From Neoroseomonas marina (GTDB taxonomy: Bacteria; Pseudomonadota; Alphaproteobacteria; Acetobacterales; Acetobacteraceae): a stretch of DNA of 64,000 nucleotides. Of this stretch, positions 55,737 to 64,000 are shown piece by piece (positions within the stretch are counted from its first letter, which is position 1; each line of letters starts with the position of its first letter). Under the pieces are notes generated by a model. It ran no database searches and had not been told where the DNA came from. It worked only from the letters and a program-made list of their open reading frames with translations. The stretch lies in the NCBI RefSeq assembly GCF_012927745.1, contig NZ_JABBKX010000011.1, positions 1 to 64,000 on the forward strand. Reading direction: 5' to 3'. The position numbers were made by a program, and so were the translations under genes.

Positions 55737-56498
55737 TCAGGCGGTCTCGCGTTCGACCAGCGGGCCGGGCGTCGGCAGGGCCGCGATCTCGCGGATGATC
55801 TTGCGGCGGACGGCGCCGGCGAAGGTCTCGTAGCCCTCGGCGACCATGAGGAAGGCCCCGGGGCCGCCGATCACCTCGTCGCGGTAGTACTCGTCCACCG
55901 GCGGGATGCCGGCGAGCAGCGCCGAAGGCTGCGGCGTGCGGTCGAGCACGGCGAGGCCGTTCAATACGATCCCCTGTTCCAGCGCATCGGCGCGTGCCTG
56001 GGCCAGCGGCCGGCCGGAGTTGTTCACCCCGTCGCCGGAGATGTCGACCACGCGGCGCAGCCCGCTGTAGCGCTGGCCGAACTGGCGGGAGGCGAAGTCG
56101 ATGGCTCCGGAGATCGAGGTGTAGAGGTAGGTCTCGCGCGAGGCGCCGTCGACCGCGGCGGCGAAGCGCTCGCAGGCGGCAGGGCCGTCGAGCTTCGTCC
56201 AGGGCACCAGCACATTCTGGATGTTCCAGTCCGACCAGACGAAGAGCGTGACGGCGATGGCCCCGAGCGGCCCGCCGGCGATGCCCTCGGCCAGGCGCGG
56301 GTCGCGGAAGGCGGCGGCATAGCCCTGCATCTGCATCTCCATCTCCTCGGTGTCGACCGAGCGGGAGACATCCACGGCGAGGACCAGCTCGACGTCCACC
56401 TCCTCGGCCGCGGCGCGCGCGGGGCGGGCGGCGATGAGGGCCGGAGCGGCGAGGCCGGTGGCGAGGAGGAGATGACGACGGGACAGCGGACGCGACAT
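55737..56498 (-). CDS. Exported DUF1194 protein with a von Willebrand A domain
   Basis: A 253-residue protein with an N-terminal signal (RRHLLLATGLAAPALIAARPARAA, cleavage near 30). A MIDAS metal site starts at Asp43 in DVSRSVD, with the second MIDAS segment near YTSISGAI and the third in VDISGDGVNNSGR. DUF1194 proteins are predicted periplasmic metal-dependent adhesion modules with no known partner. A 48-bp gap separates it from the FAD gene, so it may be the first gene of the same run or a separate unit. Confidence 0.88.
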   Translation of the reverse strand: MSRPLSRRHLLLATGLAAPALIAARPARAAAEEVDVELVLAVDVSRSVDTEEMEMQMQGYAAAFRDPRLAEGIAGGPLGAIAVTLFVWSDWNIQNVLVPWTKLDGPAACERFAAAVDGASRETYLYTSISGAIDFASRQFGQRYSGLRRVVDISGDGVNNSGRPLAQARADALEQGIVLNGLAVLDRTPQPSALLAGIPPVDEYYRDEVIGGPGAFLMVAEGYETFAGAVRRKIIREIAALPTPGPLVERETA

Positions 56499-56591
56499 AG
56501 GTACCCTCCGTAAGGGCCATGCGTCCGGGGTCTGTCCTTCCCGATGCCTCCGTCACCGGAGGTGTTGGCGAGACAAATAGGGAACTTTTTT

Positions 56592-56613
56592 GTGCATCGC
56601 AACAAAGATGCAC
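56592..56613. repeat. Inverted repeat upstream of the DUF1194 gene
   Basis: Arms GTGCATC and GATGCAC with an eight-base spacer, next to a T-run (56585-56591). It lies 93 bases upstream of the ATG at 56498, in a 212-bp gap between the lipase and DUF1194 genes. It is an operator or leader-hairpin candidate; no T-run follows on either strand in terminator position. Confidence 0.3.
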
Positions 56614-56710
56614 GACGCGGAGGCTGATCGCGCCGCCTGAGGCGCTCGATGTGGCCTCCGCACCACAGGTCCTGGATGCGCCTCGGACCTCAGTCAGGTC
56701 CGCCGTGCGA

Positions 56711-57412
56711 TCAGGCCGCGAAGGGATCCGCCTGCCCGATCGTGCTGAAGCTGCCCGATGGCAGCAGCTCCGCCAGGGTCGAGTCGATCGAATGCGCATC
56801 CATGCCCGTGCGCGGGCTTTCGAGGCGCACGACGCGGCCGAGCCAGTTGCCGACATTGCCGGTGTGGTTGATCGGATCGTTGCGCACGCGCAGGCAGGTG
56901 ATGCGCGACCGCGTACGCTGCCATTCGCCTTCGACGCCGGACACCGCGGTGACCGCCGGGGCCGAGATGCCCACCGCCGGCACGCCGGTCCGCGCGGAGA
57001 CGATCTGCGCGATGCCTCCCCCCAGCGAATGGCCGGTGATGAAGAGCCGGTGGCCGCGCCCCATCACCTGGTTGGCGTTGCGGACCATGTCCTCGGCGCA
57101 GGCGCATTGGTGCCCGAGCAGTCCGCTGCCCAGGAGGCCAAGCGCGCCGTTGACCATGCCGGTCAGCGCGCCGCCGAAACCTGCGTCGGCGACGATGTCG
57201 GCGACGTCGCCGTCGGTCGCCTGCGTGCCCGCGATCGCGACCACCCAGTCGAGGCCGCTGCCGTTGGCGCGCCGGAAGACGGCGGCCTGGAAGCCGGACA
57301 GGCGAAGGTCGAGGTCGCCGAAACGCGCGAAGCCGGCCGCCGTGGTGCAGCCCCGGTTGTAGATGCCGGCGCAGAGTGCGGCGAAGTCGCGGAAGGGGAT
57401 GGGAGCGGGCAT
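56711..57412 (-). CDS. Lipase class 3-like alpha/beta hydrolase
   Basis: A 233-residue protein with the lipase-3 pattern: an oxyanion-side VVAIAGTQATDGD, the nucleophile Ser129 in ITGHSLGGGIAQ, and Asp/His candidates in LRVRNDPINH and GMDAHSID. Three Cys in a HQCACAED segment are unusual. No signal peptide is visible, so it may be cytosolic or exported by another route. Confidence 0.85.
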   Translation of the reverse strand: MPAPIPFRDFAALCAGIYNRGCTTAAGFARFGDLDLRLSGFQAAVFRRANGSGLDWVVAIAGTQATDGDVADIVADAGFGGALTGMVNGALGLLGSGLLGHQCACAEDMVRNANQVMGRGHRLFITGHSLGGGIAQIVSARTGVPAVGISAPAVTAVSGVEGEWQRTRSRITCLRVRNDPINHTGNVGNWLGRVVRLESPRTGMDAHSIDSTLAELLPSGSFSTIGQADPFAA

Positions 57413-57532
57413 CAGGAGTTCCTCGGGCCAGGCGGACGAAGGGTCCGGCAGCGCGCCGCCCGTCGTTCTCGCTGCCGAAGCTTCTCCGCCATGCGCGGCA
57501 CCGCCGCTCTGCAGTGCTTCAGGGAACCTCGA

Positions 57533-58105
57533 TCAGAAGCCGCCCCCGGCGGCAAGCCAGGCGGCTTCCTCGGGCGTGCTCGCGCGGCCCAGCGCGGCGT
57601 TGCGGTGGGGGAAGCGGCCGAAGCGCCGGATCACGGCGCGGTGGCGCCAGGCATAGTCGATCGTGCCGCCCGGTGCGGCGTGGCGTGGGTCGTCGCGCAG
57701 GCCCTCGAACAGCGCGACCGAGAGATCCTGGTCGGCCATCGCCTCGGAATGCTCGAAGGGCAGATAGAGGAAGATCCGCTGCGTCGGCGTCAGCGCGACG
57801 TCGAAACCTCGCGCCAGCACGGCGTCCCGCGCAATGTCCCGCATCATCGGATCGGCAGCGAAGGCCTCGGCGCTGCCGCGGAACAGGTTGCGCGGGAACT
57901 GGTCGAGCAGGATGGCCAGGCCGAGCGCGCCCTCCGGCGTCGCGCGCCACGCGTTCAGGCCGTTGTCGCGCGCGGCGTCGACCAGCGACGCGAAGCGCTC
58001 GCGGATCTCGGCATCGAAGGCGTCGTCGCGCTTGAACCAGGCCTCGCGGAAGGTGTCGGGCCCCTCCGAGAACCAGAATCCCAGCAGCTTCTCTGGCCCG
58101 ATCAT
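57533..58105 (-). CDS. DUF924 family protein
   Basis: A 190-residue all-helical protein. DUF924 hallmarks are LLGFWFSEGPDTFREAWFKRDDAFDAEI at the start, ILLDQFPRNLFRG and the late DYAWRHRAVIRRFGRFPHRN. Function is unknown; a tetratricopeptide-like fold has been reported for the family. The ATG at 58105 overlaps the stop of the flavoprotein gene (ATGA). The same pairing recurs in other proteobacteria as far as I know. Confidence 0.88.
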   Translation of the reverse strand: MIGPEKLLGFWFSEGPDTFREAWFKRDDAFDAEIRERFASLVDAARDNGLNAWRATPEGALGLAILLDQFPRNLFRGSAEAFAADPMMRDIARDAVLARGFDVALTPTQRIFLYLPFEHSEAMADQDLSVALFEGLRDDPRHAAPGGTIDYAWRHRAVIRRFGRFPHRNAALGRASTPEEAAWLAAGGGF

Positions 58106-61011
58106 GCGAGTGCCCTTTCCAGCACACGGACGGAATGCAGGGCCTCGCGCCCCGAGAGGTCGGCGATCTGGTGACGGCAGGATGTACCGTCGGCGACGAT
58201 GATCGCGTCCCGCGATGCCGCCCGGACCGCGGGCAGCAGCGACAGCTCGGCCATGGCCTTGGAGGTGCCTAGCGTCTCCGCCTGATACCCGAAGGCACCC
58301 GCCATGCCGCAGCAGGACGATGTGATCGGCGTGACCTTCAGGCCCGGAATGCGCTTGAGCAGCGCGACCGCCGGCGGGAAGGCGCCGAAGGCCTTCTGGT
58401 GGCAATGGCCATGGATATGGGCTTCGGTTGCGATGGGCTTCAGCGGCAGTTCTGCCTTCTCGCGGTCGAGGAACTCCGACAGCAGGTACGCGCGGGCGGC
58501 AAGCGCCCGGGCGGCTTCGCCCGGCAGCACGGCGAGGAATTCGTCGCGGAGCGTGGTGAGCGAGGAGGGCTCGATGCCGATGACCGGCGAGGCGAAGGGC
58601 GAAAGGGCTTCGAGCGTGCGGAGGGCCTCGGCGCGTGCCTGCTCCACCAGGCCGGCGGCGAGCAGCGTGCGTCCCTCATCCAGCGGGCGCGTGCCGCGCG
58701 CAGGCCGCGCGACAGCGGGGTCGTAGCCGGCGGCGCGCAGCACGGCGATGGCGGCGCGCAGGTTCTCGGGCTCGAAGTAGCGGTTGAAGACATCGGGGAA
58801 GAGGATGACCTCCCCTGCCCTTCCATCCGGCGCGCGCAGCTCGTGGTCATGGAACGCGTTCCAGCGGAAGCGCGGCAGGCTGCGTTCGGCAGCAAGGCCG
58901 AGCAGCCATTCGGACATCGCTGCCAGACCCGGGATGGTGTCGCGCGCATTGGCCAGCGGCGGGAACAGCGAGGCCCAGCGCGCCCAGCGCGGCATGGTCG
59001 CGACGATGCGCTCCCGCCAGCCGATGCCATGTGCCTTGGCGCGCGCGGACAGAACCTCGATCTTCATCCGCGCCATGTCGACGCCGGTGGGGCATTCGCG
59101 CTTGCAGCCCTTGCAGGAGACGCAGAGCGAAACCGCCTGCGCGACCTCGTCGGAGGCCAGCGCCCCCGCTCCCAATTGCCGGGTCAGCGCAAGACGCAGC
59201 GTGTTCGCTCGTCCACGGGTCAGATGCTGCTCGTCCCGCGTGACGCGGTAGGAAGGGCACATGACGTTGGCGTCGAACTTCCGGCAGGTGCCGTTGTTGT
59301 TGCACATCTCGACTGCGCCCAGCAGGCCGCCGAGCGGGCCGGGATACTCCGACCAGTCGAGCACCGGCGTGACCGCCGGATCGGCCGCGTAGCCCGGCGC
59401 GTAGCGGAACAGCGTGCGGTCATCCATCTTCGGCGGCCGGACGACGCGACCAGGATTCAGCAGCGCATGGGGGTCGAAGGCGTCCTTCACTTCCTCGAAG
59501 GCGCGGGCGATGCGCGACCCGAACATCGGCTCGTTGAACTCGGAACGCACGATGCCGTCGCCGTGCTCGCCGGAATGGCTGCCCTTGTATTCGCGCACGA
59601 GCGCGAAGCATTCCTCGGCGATGGTCCGCATCTTCTTCACGTCCTCGCCGTCCTTCATGTTCAGGACGGGGCGGACATGCAGGCAGCCGACGGAAGCATG
59701 GGCATACCAGGTGCCCTTGGTGCCGTGCTTCGCGAAGACGTCGTTGAGCCGTTCCGTGTAGTCGGCGAGGTCCGGCAGCGCGACCGCACAATCCTCGATG
59801 AAGGAGACCGGCTTACCGTCGCCCTTCATGGACATCATGATGTTGAGGCCGGCCTCACGGACCTCAGCGATCGCAGCCTGGAAACCGGGATCGGTGGCGC
59901 GCACCACGGCGTCCGGATAGCCGAGGTCGGCCATCATCTCCTCGAGCCGGTCCAGCGCCTGCAGCAGCGGCGCGTCGTCATGGCCGTGGAATTCCACGAT
60001 CAGCAGGCTGTCCGGTTCGCCCTTCACCATCCTGTCGATGGTCGCGCGGTAGATCGGGATCGACCGGCCGAGGTCGATCATCGTGCGGTCCACCAGTTCC
60101 ACCGCCTCCGGATCCAGCGTGACCAGGTGCTGGGACGCCGCCATGGCCGCGCGGAAGGTCGGGAACTGGCAGATGCCCAGCATCTTGCGCGGCTTGATCG
60201 GCCACAGTTTCAGGTCGAGCGCCGCCGAGAAGGCCAGCGTCCCCTCCGAGCCCACCAGCAGCCGCGCGAGGTTGCCGCGCCCTTCGGCGCGCGCCGCCGG
60301 TGTCAGGCTCTCGATGTTGTAGCCGCCCACGCGACGCAGCTGGTGCGGGAAGCGGGCGGCGATCTCCTCCGCCTCGCGTGCGCCAAGTGCCCGCAGGCGC
60401 TGGATCAGTTCGGCCGCCGGCGCCGGGATGTCGCCGCCGAGGTTGTCCGGCAACTCGCCGAAGGCGAAGCGCGACCCGTCCGCGAGCAGCGCGTCGATCC
60501 CCGACACGTTGTCCGCCATCAGCCCGTAGCGGATGGACTTCGACCCGCAGGAATTGTTCCCCGCCATGCCGCCGATGGTGCAGCGCTGCCAGGTGGAGGG
60601 ATCCACGGGAAAGAACAGGTTGTGCTTCTTCAGCACATCGTTCAGCGCGCCGAGCGTGATGCCCGGCTGCACGCGCGCCGTGCGTGCGTCCGCATCCACG
60701 CTGACGACGTTGCGCAGGTACTTGGTGCAGTCCAGCACCAGCGCGCGGTTGACCGTCTGCCCGCATTGGGAGGTGCCGCCGCCGCGCGGCAGGACGGGGA
60801 TGCCGTCCTCCCGGCAGATCGCCATCGCGGCCTGCACGTCCTCGATCGAGCGGGGGACCAAAACGCCGTAGGGCTCGATCTGGTAGATGCTCGCATCGGT
60901 GGCGTAGCGGCCGCGGTCGGAGGCGCTGAACAGGACTTCGCCGCGCGTCTCGCGGCGCAGGCGGTCGGCCAGGCGGCTGTCGCCGATGGTCGGGCGGGTG
61001 GTGACGTTCAT
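58102..61011 (-). CDS. YdiJ-like FAD/Fe-S dehydrogenase (D-2-hydroxyglutarate dehydrogenase-like)
   Basis: A 969-residue single-chain protein fusing a GlcD-type FAD domain (about 45-490, with LPRGGGTSQCGQT and GGMAGNNSCGSKSIRYG) to a GlcF-type iron-sulfur part. The Cys motif CVSCKGCKRECPTGVDMARMK lies near 630, an upstream cluster MCNNNGTCRKF, and the CCG-like end HGHCHQKAFG and TSSCCGMAGAFG. YdiJ homologues oxidise D-2-hydroxyglutarate and pass electrons to a quinone; D-lactate or glycolate remain possible. The quinone oxidoreductase gene ends six bases upstream. Confidence 0.88.
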   Translation of the reverse strand: MNVTTRPTIGDSRLADRLRRETRGEVLFSASDRGRYATDASIYQIEPYGVLVPRSIEDVQAAMAICREDGIPVLPRGGGTSQCGQTVNRALVLDCTKYLRNVVSVDADARTARVQPGITLGALNDVLKKHNLFFPVDPSTWQRCTIGGMAGNNSCGSKSIRYGLMADNVSGIDALLADGSRFAFGELPDNLGGDIPAPAAELIQRLRALGAREAEEIAARFPHQLRRVGGYNIESLTPAARAEGRGNLARLLVGSEGTLAFSAALDLKLWPIKPRKMLGICQFPTFRAAMAASQHLVTLDPEAVELVDRTMIDLGRSIPIYRATIDRMVKGEPDSLLIVEFHGHDDAPLLQALDRLEEMMADLGYPDAVVRATDPGFQAAIAEVREAGLNIMMSMKGDGKPVSFIEDCAVALPDLADYTERLNDVFAKHGTKGTWYAHASVGCLHVRPVLNMKDGEDVKKMRTIAEECFALVREYKGSHSGEHGDGIVRSEFNEPMFGSRIARAFEEVKDAFDPHALLNPGRVVRPPKMDDRTLFRYAPGYAADPAVTPVLDWSEYPGPLGGLLGAVEMCNNNGTCRKFDANVMCPSYRVTRDEQHLTRGRANTLRLALTRQLGAGALASDEVAQAVSLCVSCKGCKRECPTGVDMARMKIEVLSARAKAHGIGWRERIVATMPRWARWASLFPPLANARDTIPGLAAMSEWLLGLAAERSLPRFRWNAFHDHELRAPDGRAGEVILFPDVFNRYFEPENLRAAIAVLRAAGYDPAVARPARGTRPLDEGRTLLAAGLVEQARAEALRTLEALSPFASPVIGIEPSSLTTLRDEFLAVLPGEAARALAARAYLLSEFLDREKAELPLKPIATEAHIHGHCHQKAFGAFPPAVALLKRIPGLKVTPITSSCCGMAGAFGYQAETLGTSKAMAELSLLPAVRAASRDAIIVADGTSCRHQIADLSGREALHSVRVLERALA

Positions 61012-61017
61012 CCGGAC

Positions 61018-61998
61018 TTATTCCTGCGGCAGCAGGACGAGGGGCGCCTCGGCCTGCCGGGATTCGAGAAGGTGGTGGGCGCGCGGCGCCTCGGCCAGGG
61101 GCAGCGTCGCGCCCGGCTCGGCGCGCACGGCACCGCTGCCGAGCACGGCGAACAGCGCGGCCGCCATGCGTTCGAGCGCGGCGCGCTCGGCGATGTAGTG
61201 GAACAGGATCGGCCGCGTCAGGCTGTTCGACTTCGCCGCCAGACGCTGCACCTGGAAGGGCGGCACGGGGCCGGAGGCCTGGCCGAAATTCACCAGGTGC
61301 CCGCGCATCGCGAGACATTCCAGCGACCCGTCGAAAGTGTCGCGCCCGACGGAATCATAAGCGGCGTCGACGCCGCGCCCGCCCGTGATGCGCTTCACCT
61401 CGGCGACGAAATCCTGCTCGCGGTAGAGGACCACATGCGCGCAGCCGGACGCCCGCGCGACCTCCGCCTTCGCCGCCGACCCGGCGGTGCCGATCACCGT
61501 CGCGCCGAGATGCGCCGCCCATTGGCACAGGATGCGCCCGACCCCGCCAGCCGCCGCGTGGACCAGGATGGTCTGCCCGGCCTCGACGCGATGCACCTGG
61601 CGCAGCAGCATCTCCGCCGTCAGGCCCTTGAGCAGCACGCTCGCGGCGAGCCGGTCGTCCATTCCGTCCGGCAGACGCAGCGCGATCGCCGCCGGCAGCA
61701 CGCGGTGGGACGCATAGGCGCCGTAGGCGCCGGTCACGTAGCCGATGCGATCGCCGGGCGCGAAGCCCGTCACGTCGGGGCCGACCGCCTCGACGATGCC
61801 TGCGGCCTCGATGCCCGGCGCGCCCGGCAGCGGGAGTGTCCGATACAGCCCCGAGCGAACGTAGCAATCGTGGAAATTCACGCCGACGGCCGTCTGGCGA
61901 ATGCGCAGTTCGCCGGGCCCGGGCGCAGGCACCTCGACAGATTCCAGGCGCAGCACTTCCGGCCCGCCGAAGTCGCGCAACATGATCGCCTGGGGCAA
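61018..61998 (-). CDS. Zeta-crystallin-type NADPH:quinone oxidoreductase
   Basis: A 326-residue zinc-free medium-chain dehydrogenase. It has GVNFHDCYVRSGLY at the N-terminus, the cofactor motif HAAAGGVGRILCQWAAHLGA near 150-170 and GHLVNFGQASGP. It reduces quinones to semiquinones with NADPH. The TTG start at 61998 (MPQAIMLRDFGG) is favoured over the ATG at 61983 because GGGAGGA precedes it by seven bases and the extra residues match the family N-terminus. Confidence 0.9.
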   Translation of the reverse strand: MPQAIMLRDFGGPEVLRLESVEVPAPGPGELRIRQTAVGVNFHDCYVRSGLYRTLPLPGAPGIEAAGIVEAVGPDVTGFAPGDRIGYVTGAYGAYASHRVLPAAIALRLPDGMDDRLAASVLLKGLTAEMLLRQVHRVEAGQTILVHAAAGGVGRILCQWAAHLGATVIGTAGSAAKAEVARASGCAHVVLYREQDFVAEVKRITGGRGVDAAYDSVGRDTFDGSLECLAMRGHLVNFGQASGPVPPFQVQRLAAKSNSLTRPILFHYIAERAALERMAAALFAVLGSGAVRAEPGATLPLAEAPRAHHLLESRQAEAPLVLLPQE

Positions 61999-62146
61999 GC
62001 CTGCGTCCTCCCGTCAACCCGGCCGGACCCTAGCCGCGAAGCCCGCGCTTGTCCGATCCATAGTGTTCATCGCAGCGACAAGCCGAACTCATTGGCGCCG
62101 CCGCCCTGTTCCCGGCATGAAGCGCCCTGAAGAGAGGAGCCGCTCC

Positions 62147-63331
62147 ATGGCCTATTTCCAGTCCAAGCCCGTCGCCGGCCGCCATTTCCTGCAGATCCCG
62201 GGCCCGACCAACGTGCCCGACCGCGTGCTGCGCGCCATGGACAACCCGACCATGGACCATCGCGGCCCCGACTTCGGCAAGATGGGCAAGGCCCTGCTGG
62301 AGAAGGTCCGCCACGTCTTCAAGACCGAGGGCCCGGTGGTGATCTACCCGGCCTCCGGCACCGGCGCCTGGGAAGCGGCGCTGACCAACACGCTGTCGCC
62401 CGGCGACCGCGTGCTGATGTGCGAGACGGGCTGGTTCGCGCATCTGTGGCACGAGATGGCCGGCCGGCTCGGCATCGTGACGGATTTCGTGAAGACCGAC
62501 TGGCGGCGCGGCGCCGACGTCGCGCAGATCGAGCAGCGCCTGCGCGAGGACAAGGCCCACGCCATCAAGGCCGTCTGCGTCGTGCACAACGAGACCTCGA
62601 CCGGCTGCACCTCCCGCATCGATGAGGTCCGCAAGGCGATCGACGCCGCCGGCCACCCGGCGCTGCTGCTGGTCGACACCATCTCCTCGCTCGGCAGCAT
62701 CGACTACCGGCATGACGAATGGGGCGTGGACGTGACGGTGGCGGGGTCCCAGAAGGGGCTGATGCTGCCGCCCGGCCTGTCCTTCAATGCGATCAGCGCC
62801 AAGGCGCTGAAGGCGTCGGAGACGGCGAAGCTGCCGCGGTCCTTCTGGGACTGGAAGCCGATGCTCGCGGCGAACGCCACCGGCTACTTCCCCTACACGC
62901 CGGCGACGAACCTGCTCTACGGCCTCGACGCCGCTGTCGACATGCTGATGGAGGAAGGCCTCGACAACGTCTTCGCCCGCCATGACCGCCATGCCGAGGC
63001 CACCCGCCGCGCCGTGCGCCACTGGGGCTTCGAGATCCAGTGCGAGGAGCCGCGGCACTACTCCTCCTCGCTGACCGCGGTGCGGCTGCCGGAGGGCCAG
63101 AGCGCCAACGGCCTGCGCGCGACGATCCTCGAGAAGTTCAACATGTCCCTCGGCAACGGCCTCGGGCAGCTGAACGACCGGGTGTTCCGCATCGGGCATC
63201 TCGGCGATTTCGGCGACCTGCAGCTGATCGGCACGCTGGGCGGCGTCGAGATGGGGCTGCGCGCGGCCGGCGTGCCGCACAAGGCGGGCGGCGTCCAGGC
63301 GGCGATGGACTACCTCGGCGGCAACGCCTGA
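62147..63331 (+). CDS. Serine-glyoxylate (alanine-glyoxylate) aminotransferase
   Basis: A 394-residue class V PLP enzyme. The N-terminus GRHFLQIPGPTNVPDRVL, the PLP-contact PASGTGAWEAA, HNETSTG and the Schiff-base Lys203 in GSQKGLMLPPG match SgaA-type aminotransferases of the serine cycle and photorespiration-like pathways. It converts serine plus glyoxylate to hydroxypyruvate plus glycine. The hydroxypyruvate isomerase at 44540-45319 could act on its product. An AGAGAGGAG ribosome site precedes the ATG. Confidence 0.92.
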   Translation: MAYFQSKPVAGRHFLQIPGPTNVPDRVLRAMDNPTMDHRGPDFGKMGKALLEKVRHVFKTEGPVVIYPASGTGAWEAALTNTLSPGDRVLMCETGWFAHLWHEMAGRLGIVTDFVKTDWRRGADVAQIEQRLREDKAHAIKAVCVVHNETSTGCTSRIDEVRKAIDAAGHPALLLVDTISSLGSIDYRHDEWGVDVTVAGSQKGLMLPPGLSFNAISAKALKASETAKLPRSFWDWKPMLAANATGYFPYTPATNLLYGLDAAVDMLMEEGLDNVFARHDRHAEATRRAVRHWGFEIQCEEPRHYSSSLTAVRLPEGQSANGLRATILEKFNMSLGNGLGQLNDRVFRIGHLGDFGDLQLIGTLGGVEMGLRAAGVPHKAGGVQAAMDYLGGNA

Positions 63332-63341
63332 CGCGGGACGC

Positions 63342-64000
63342 TCAGCCGAACAGGATCGGCGCCGCGGCCTCGGCCATCCCGGCATTGGAATGGCCGACGC
63401 CCGGCACCGTCACCACGCGCCAGGCGAAGGGCGCGCCGGCCTCGAGGGCCGCGCGCCGCGCCTGGTCGAAGAAGTGCCAACCGCGCGCGAAGCGATGGCT
63501 GCCCTGCGCGACGGCCCAGGGCTGGCGCGGCAGGCTGGGGTGATTGGGGTCGGTGTCGGCCTCGCCCAGGTGCAGCACGACAGGCCGCGCGAGAACCGCG
63601 CGCAGGACGGCCGGATCGGCCGCCGTCCCGCCAAGCCCTTCCGGGAAGGGCCGATCGAAGCGCGGCAGCGTGTAGGATCCCGCATTGGCGATCATCACCG
63701 CCTCGACGCGCGGCGCGCCGGTCAGGAGCGTGTAGCGATGCGTGAACTGCGCGCCGGCCGAATGGCCGTAGAGGATGAAGCCGTCGCGCTGCGCGCCCGC
63801 CATCGCCATCGCCGCCAGCACCACGCGATCGAAGGCATGGAAGGACCAGGCCGCCGACGGGGTCGCCCGTCCGGCGCCATCCTGCAGGTTGCCGAAATTG
63901 TACCAGCGCGTGCCGGGGAACTTGTCCTGTCCGAACTCGGGAACCAGCAGCAGGACGCCGTGACGGTCGGCCAGATCGCGCCATTCGTCCCGATACCGGT
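63342..64000 (-). CDS. Alpha/beta hydrolase, 5' part beyond the window edge
   Basis: The C-terminal 219 residues are in view; the frame runs uninterrupted to the window edge, so the start lies beyond 64000. The nucleophile elbow GHSAGAQ sits after GFILY and the closing catalytic His is in VPGVGHSNAGM. A segment WYNFGNLQDGAG resembles PHB-depolymerase/Ple-like secreted hydrolases. The GTG at 63824 is only an internal codon, as upstream residues (LLLVPEFGQDKFPGTRW) fit the same fold. The convergent aminotransferase ends 10 bases away. Confidence 0.75.
   Translation of the reverse strand, partial: RYRDEWRDLADRHGVLLLVPEFGQDKFPGTRWYNFGNLQDGAGRATPSAAWSFHAFDRVVLAAMAMAGAQRDGFILYGHSAGAQFTHRYTLLTGAPRVEAVMIANAGSYTLPRFDRPFPEGLGGTAADPAVLRAVLARPVVLHLGEADTDPNHPSLPRQPWAVAQGSHRFARGWHFFDQARRAALEAGAPFAWRVVTVPGVGHSNAGMAEAAAPILFG

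Noticed and set aside
61983-61998. ATG at 61983 as the start of the quinone oxidoreductase
   Set aside because: The TTG at 61998 has a strong ribosome site and gives the family-typical N-terminus; the ATG has neither.
58399-62130. Open frame of 1243 codons on the plus strand
   Set aside because: Antisense to the YdiJ-like dehydrogenase and quinone oxidoreductase; composition is non-protein-like and no motif is recognisable.

Overview
The window is about 64 kb of very GC-rich chromosomal DNA. Genes are packed tightly on both strands, with frequent ATGA or TGATG stop/start overlaps and many GTG or TTG starts. There are several complete peptide-type ABC importers, many amidohydrolases, a possible CtrA/CcrM-type promoter site and alphaproteobacterial housekeeping families. 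Together these suggest an Alphaproteobacterium, most likely a Roseomonas-like member of the Acetobacteraceae. That assignment is inference from gene content and composition; no rRNA gene is present. I saw no tRNA, rRNA, CRISPR array, insertion sequence, phage gene or replication origin. No gene-free stretch exceeds 300 bases; the longest (16793-17086) is AT-rich and regulatory-looking.

Layout. 73-6164 (minus): a ThDP enzyme of the acetolactate synthase family and an RND efflux pump with its adaptor. 6240-9090: an orphan pair of DppD/DppF ATPases facing a stand-alone Lrp-type ligand-binding domain and a small lipoprotein. 9091-13509 (minus): a tight macrodomain-amidase-binding-protein operon and a cytosolic gamma-glutamyltransferase. 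13671-16792: CsaA, a phosphoribosyltransferase, a frame-disrupted DUF4375 gene and a CorC-type membrane protein. 17087-19402 (plus): a small protein with a CtrA-like upstream site, KDPG aldolase, KDG kinase and a small exported protein. 19414-21345: an FG-GAP/DUF4114 surface or secreted protein.

21449-32696 is the most distinctive region. An M81 (MlrC-like) metallopeptidase, a hydantoinase/carbamoylase-type amidase, an ArgE/DapE deacylase and a complete oligopeptide-type ABC importer are on the minus strand. Directly divergent from them are an acetylpolyamine-amidohydrolase/HDAC-like deacetylase and an M19 dipeptidase. The arrangement looks like a dedicated uptake and stepwise hydrolysis system for an N-acylated or modified peptide-like compound whose identity cannot be read from sequence.

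32693-37737 holds housekeeping genes (comM, yraN) and an exported gamma-glutamyltransferase. 37734-43283 (minus) is a second complete Dpp/Opp importer. 43347-48005 carries an AI-2E family permease, hydroxypyruvate isomerase, a tartronate-semialdehyde-reductase-type dehydrogenase and an XRE regulator. 48022-51742 carries a Pat-like acyl-CoA-synthetase/GNAT protein and an esterase. 51746-56498 (minus) is a compact, largely uncharacterised run: FAD amine-oxidase-like protein, FMN-type PNPOx protein, DUF3253, DUF1499 and a YddA-type ABC exporter, preceded by a DUF1194 vWA protein. 56711-64000 contains a lipase, DUF924, a YdiJ-like FAD/Fe-S dehydrogenase, a quinone oxidoreductase, serine-glyoxylate aminotransferase and a truncated alpha/beta hydrolase. 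Hydroxypyruvate isomerase, the GlxR-like enzyme and the aminotransferase suggest glyoxylate/hydroxypyruvate/serine interconversion, although no glyoxylate carboligase is present here.
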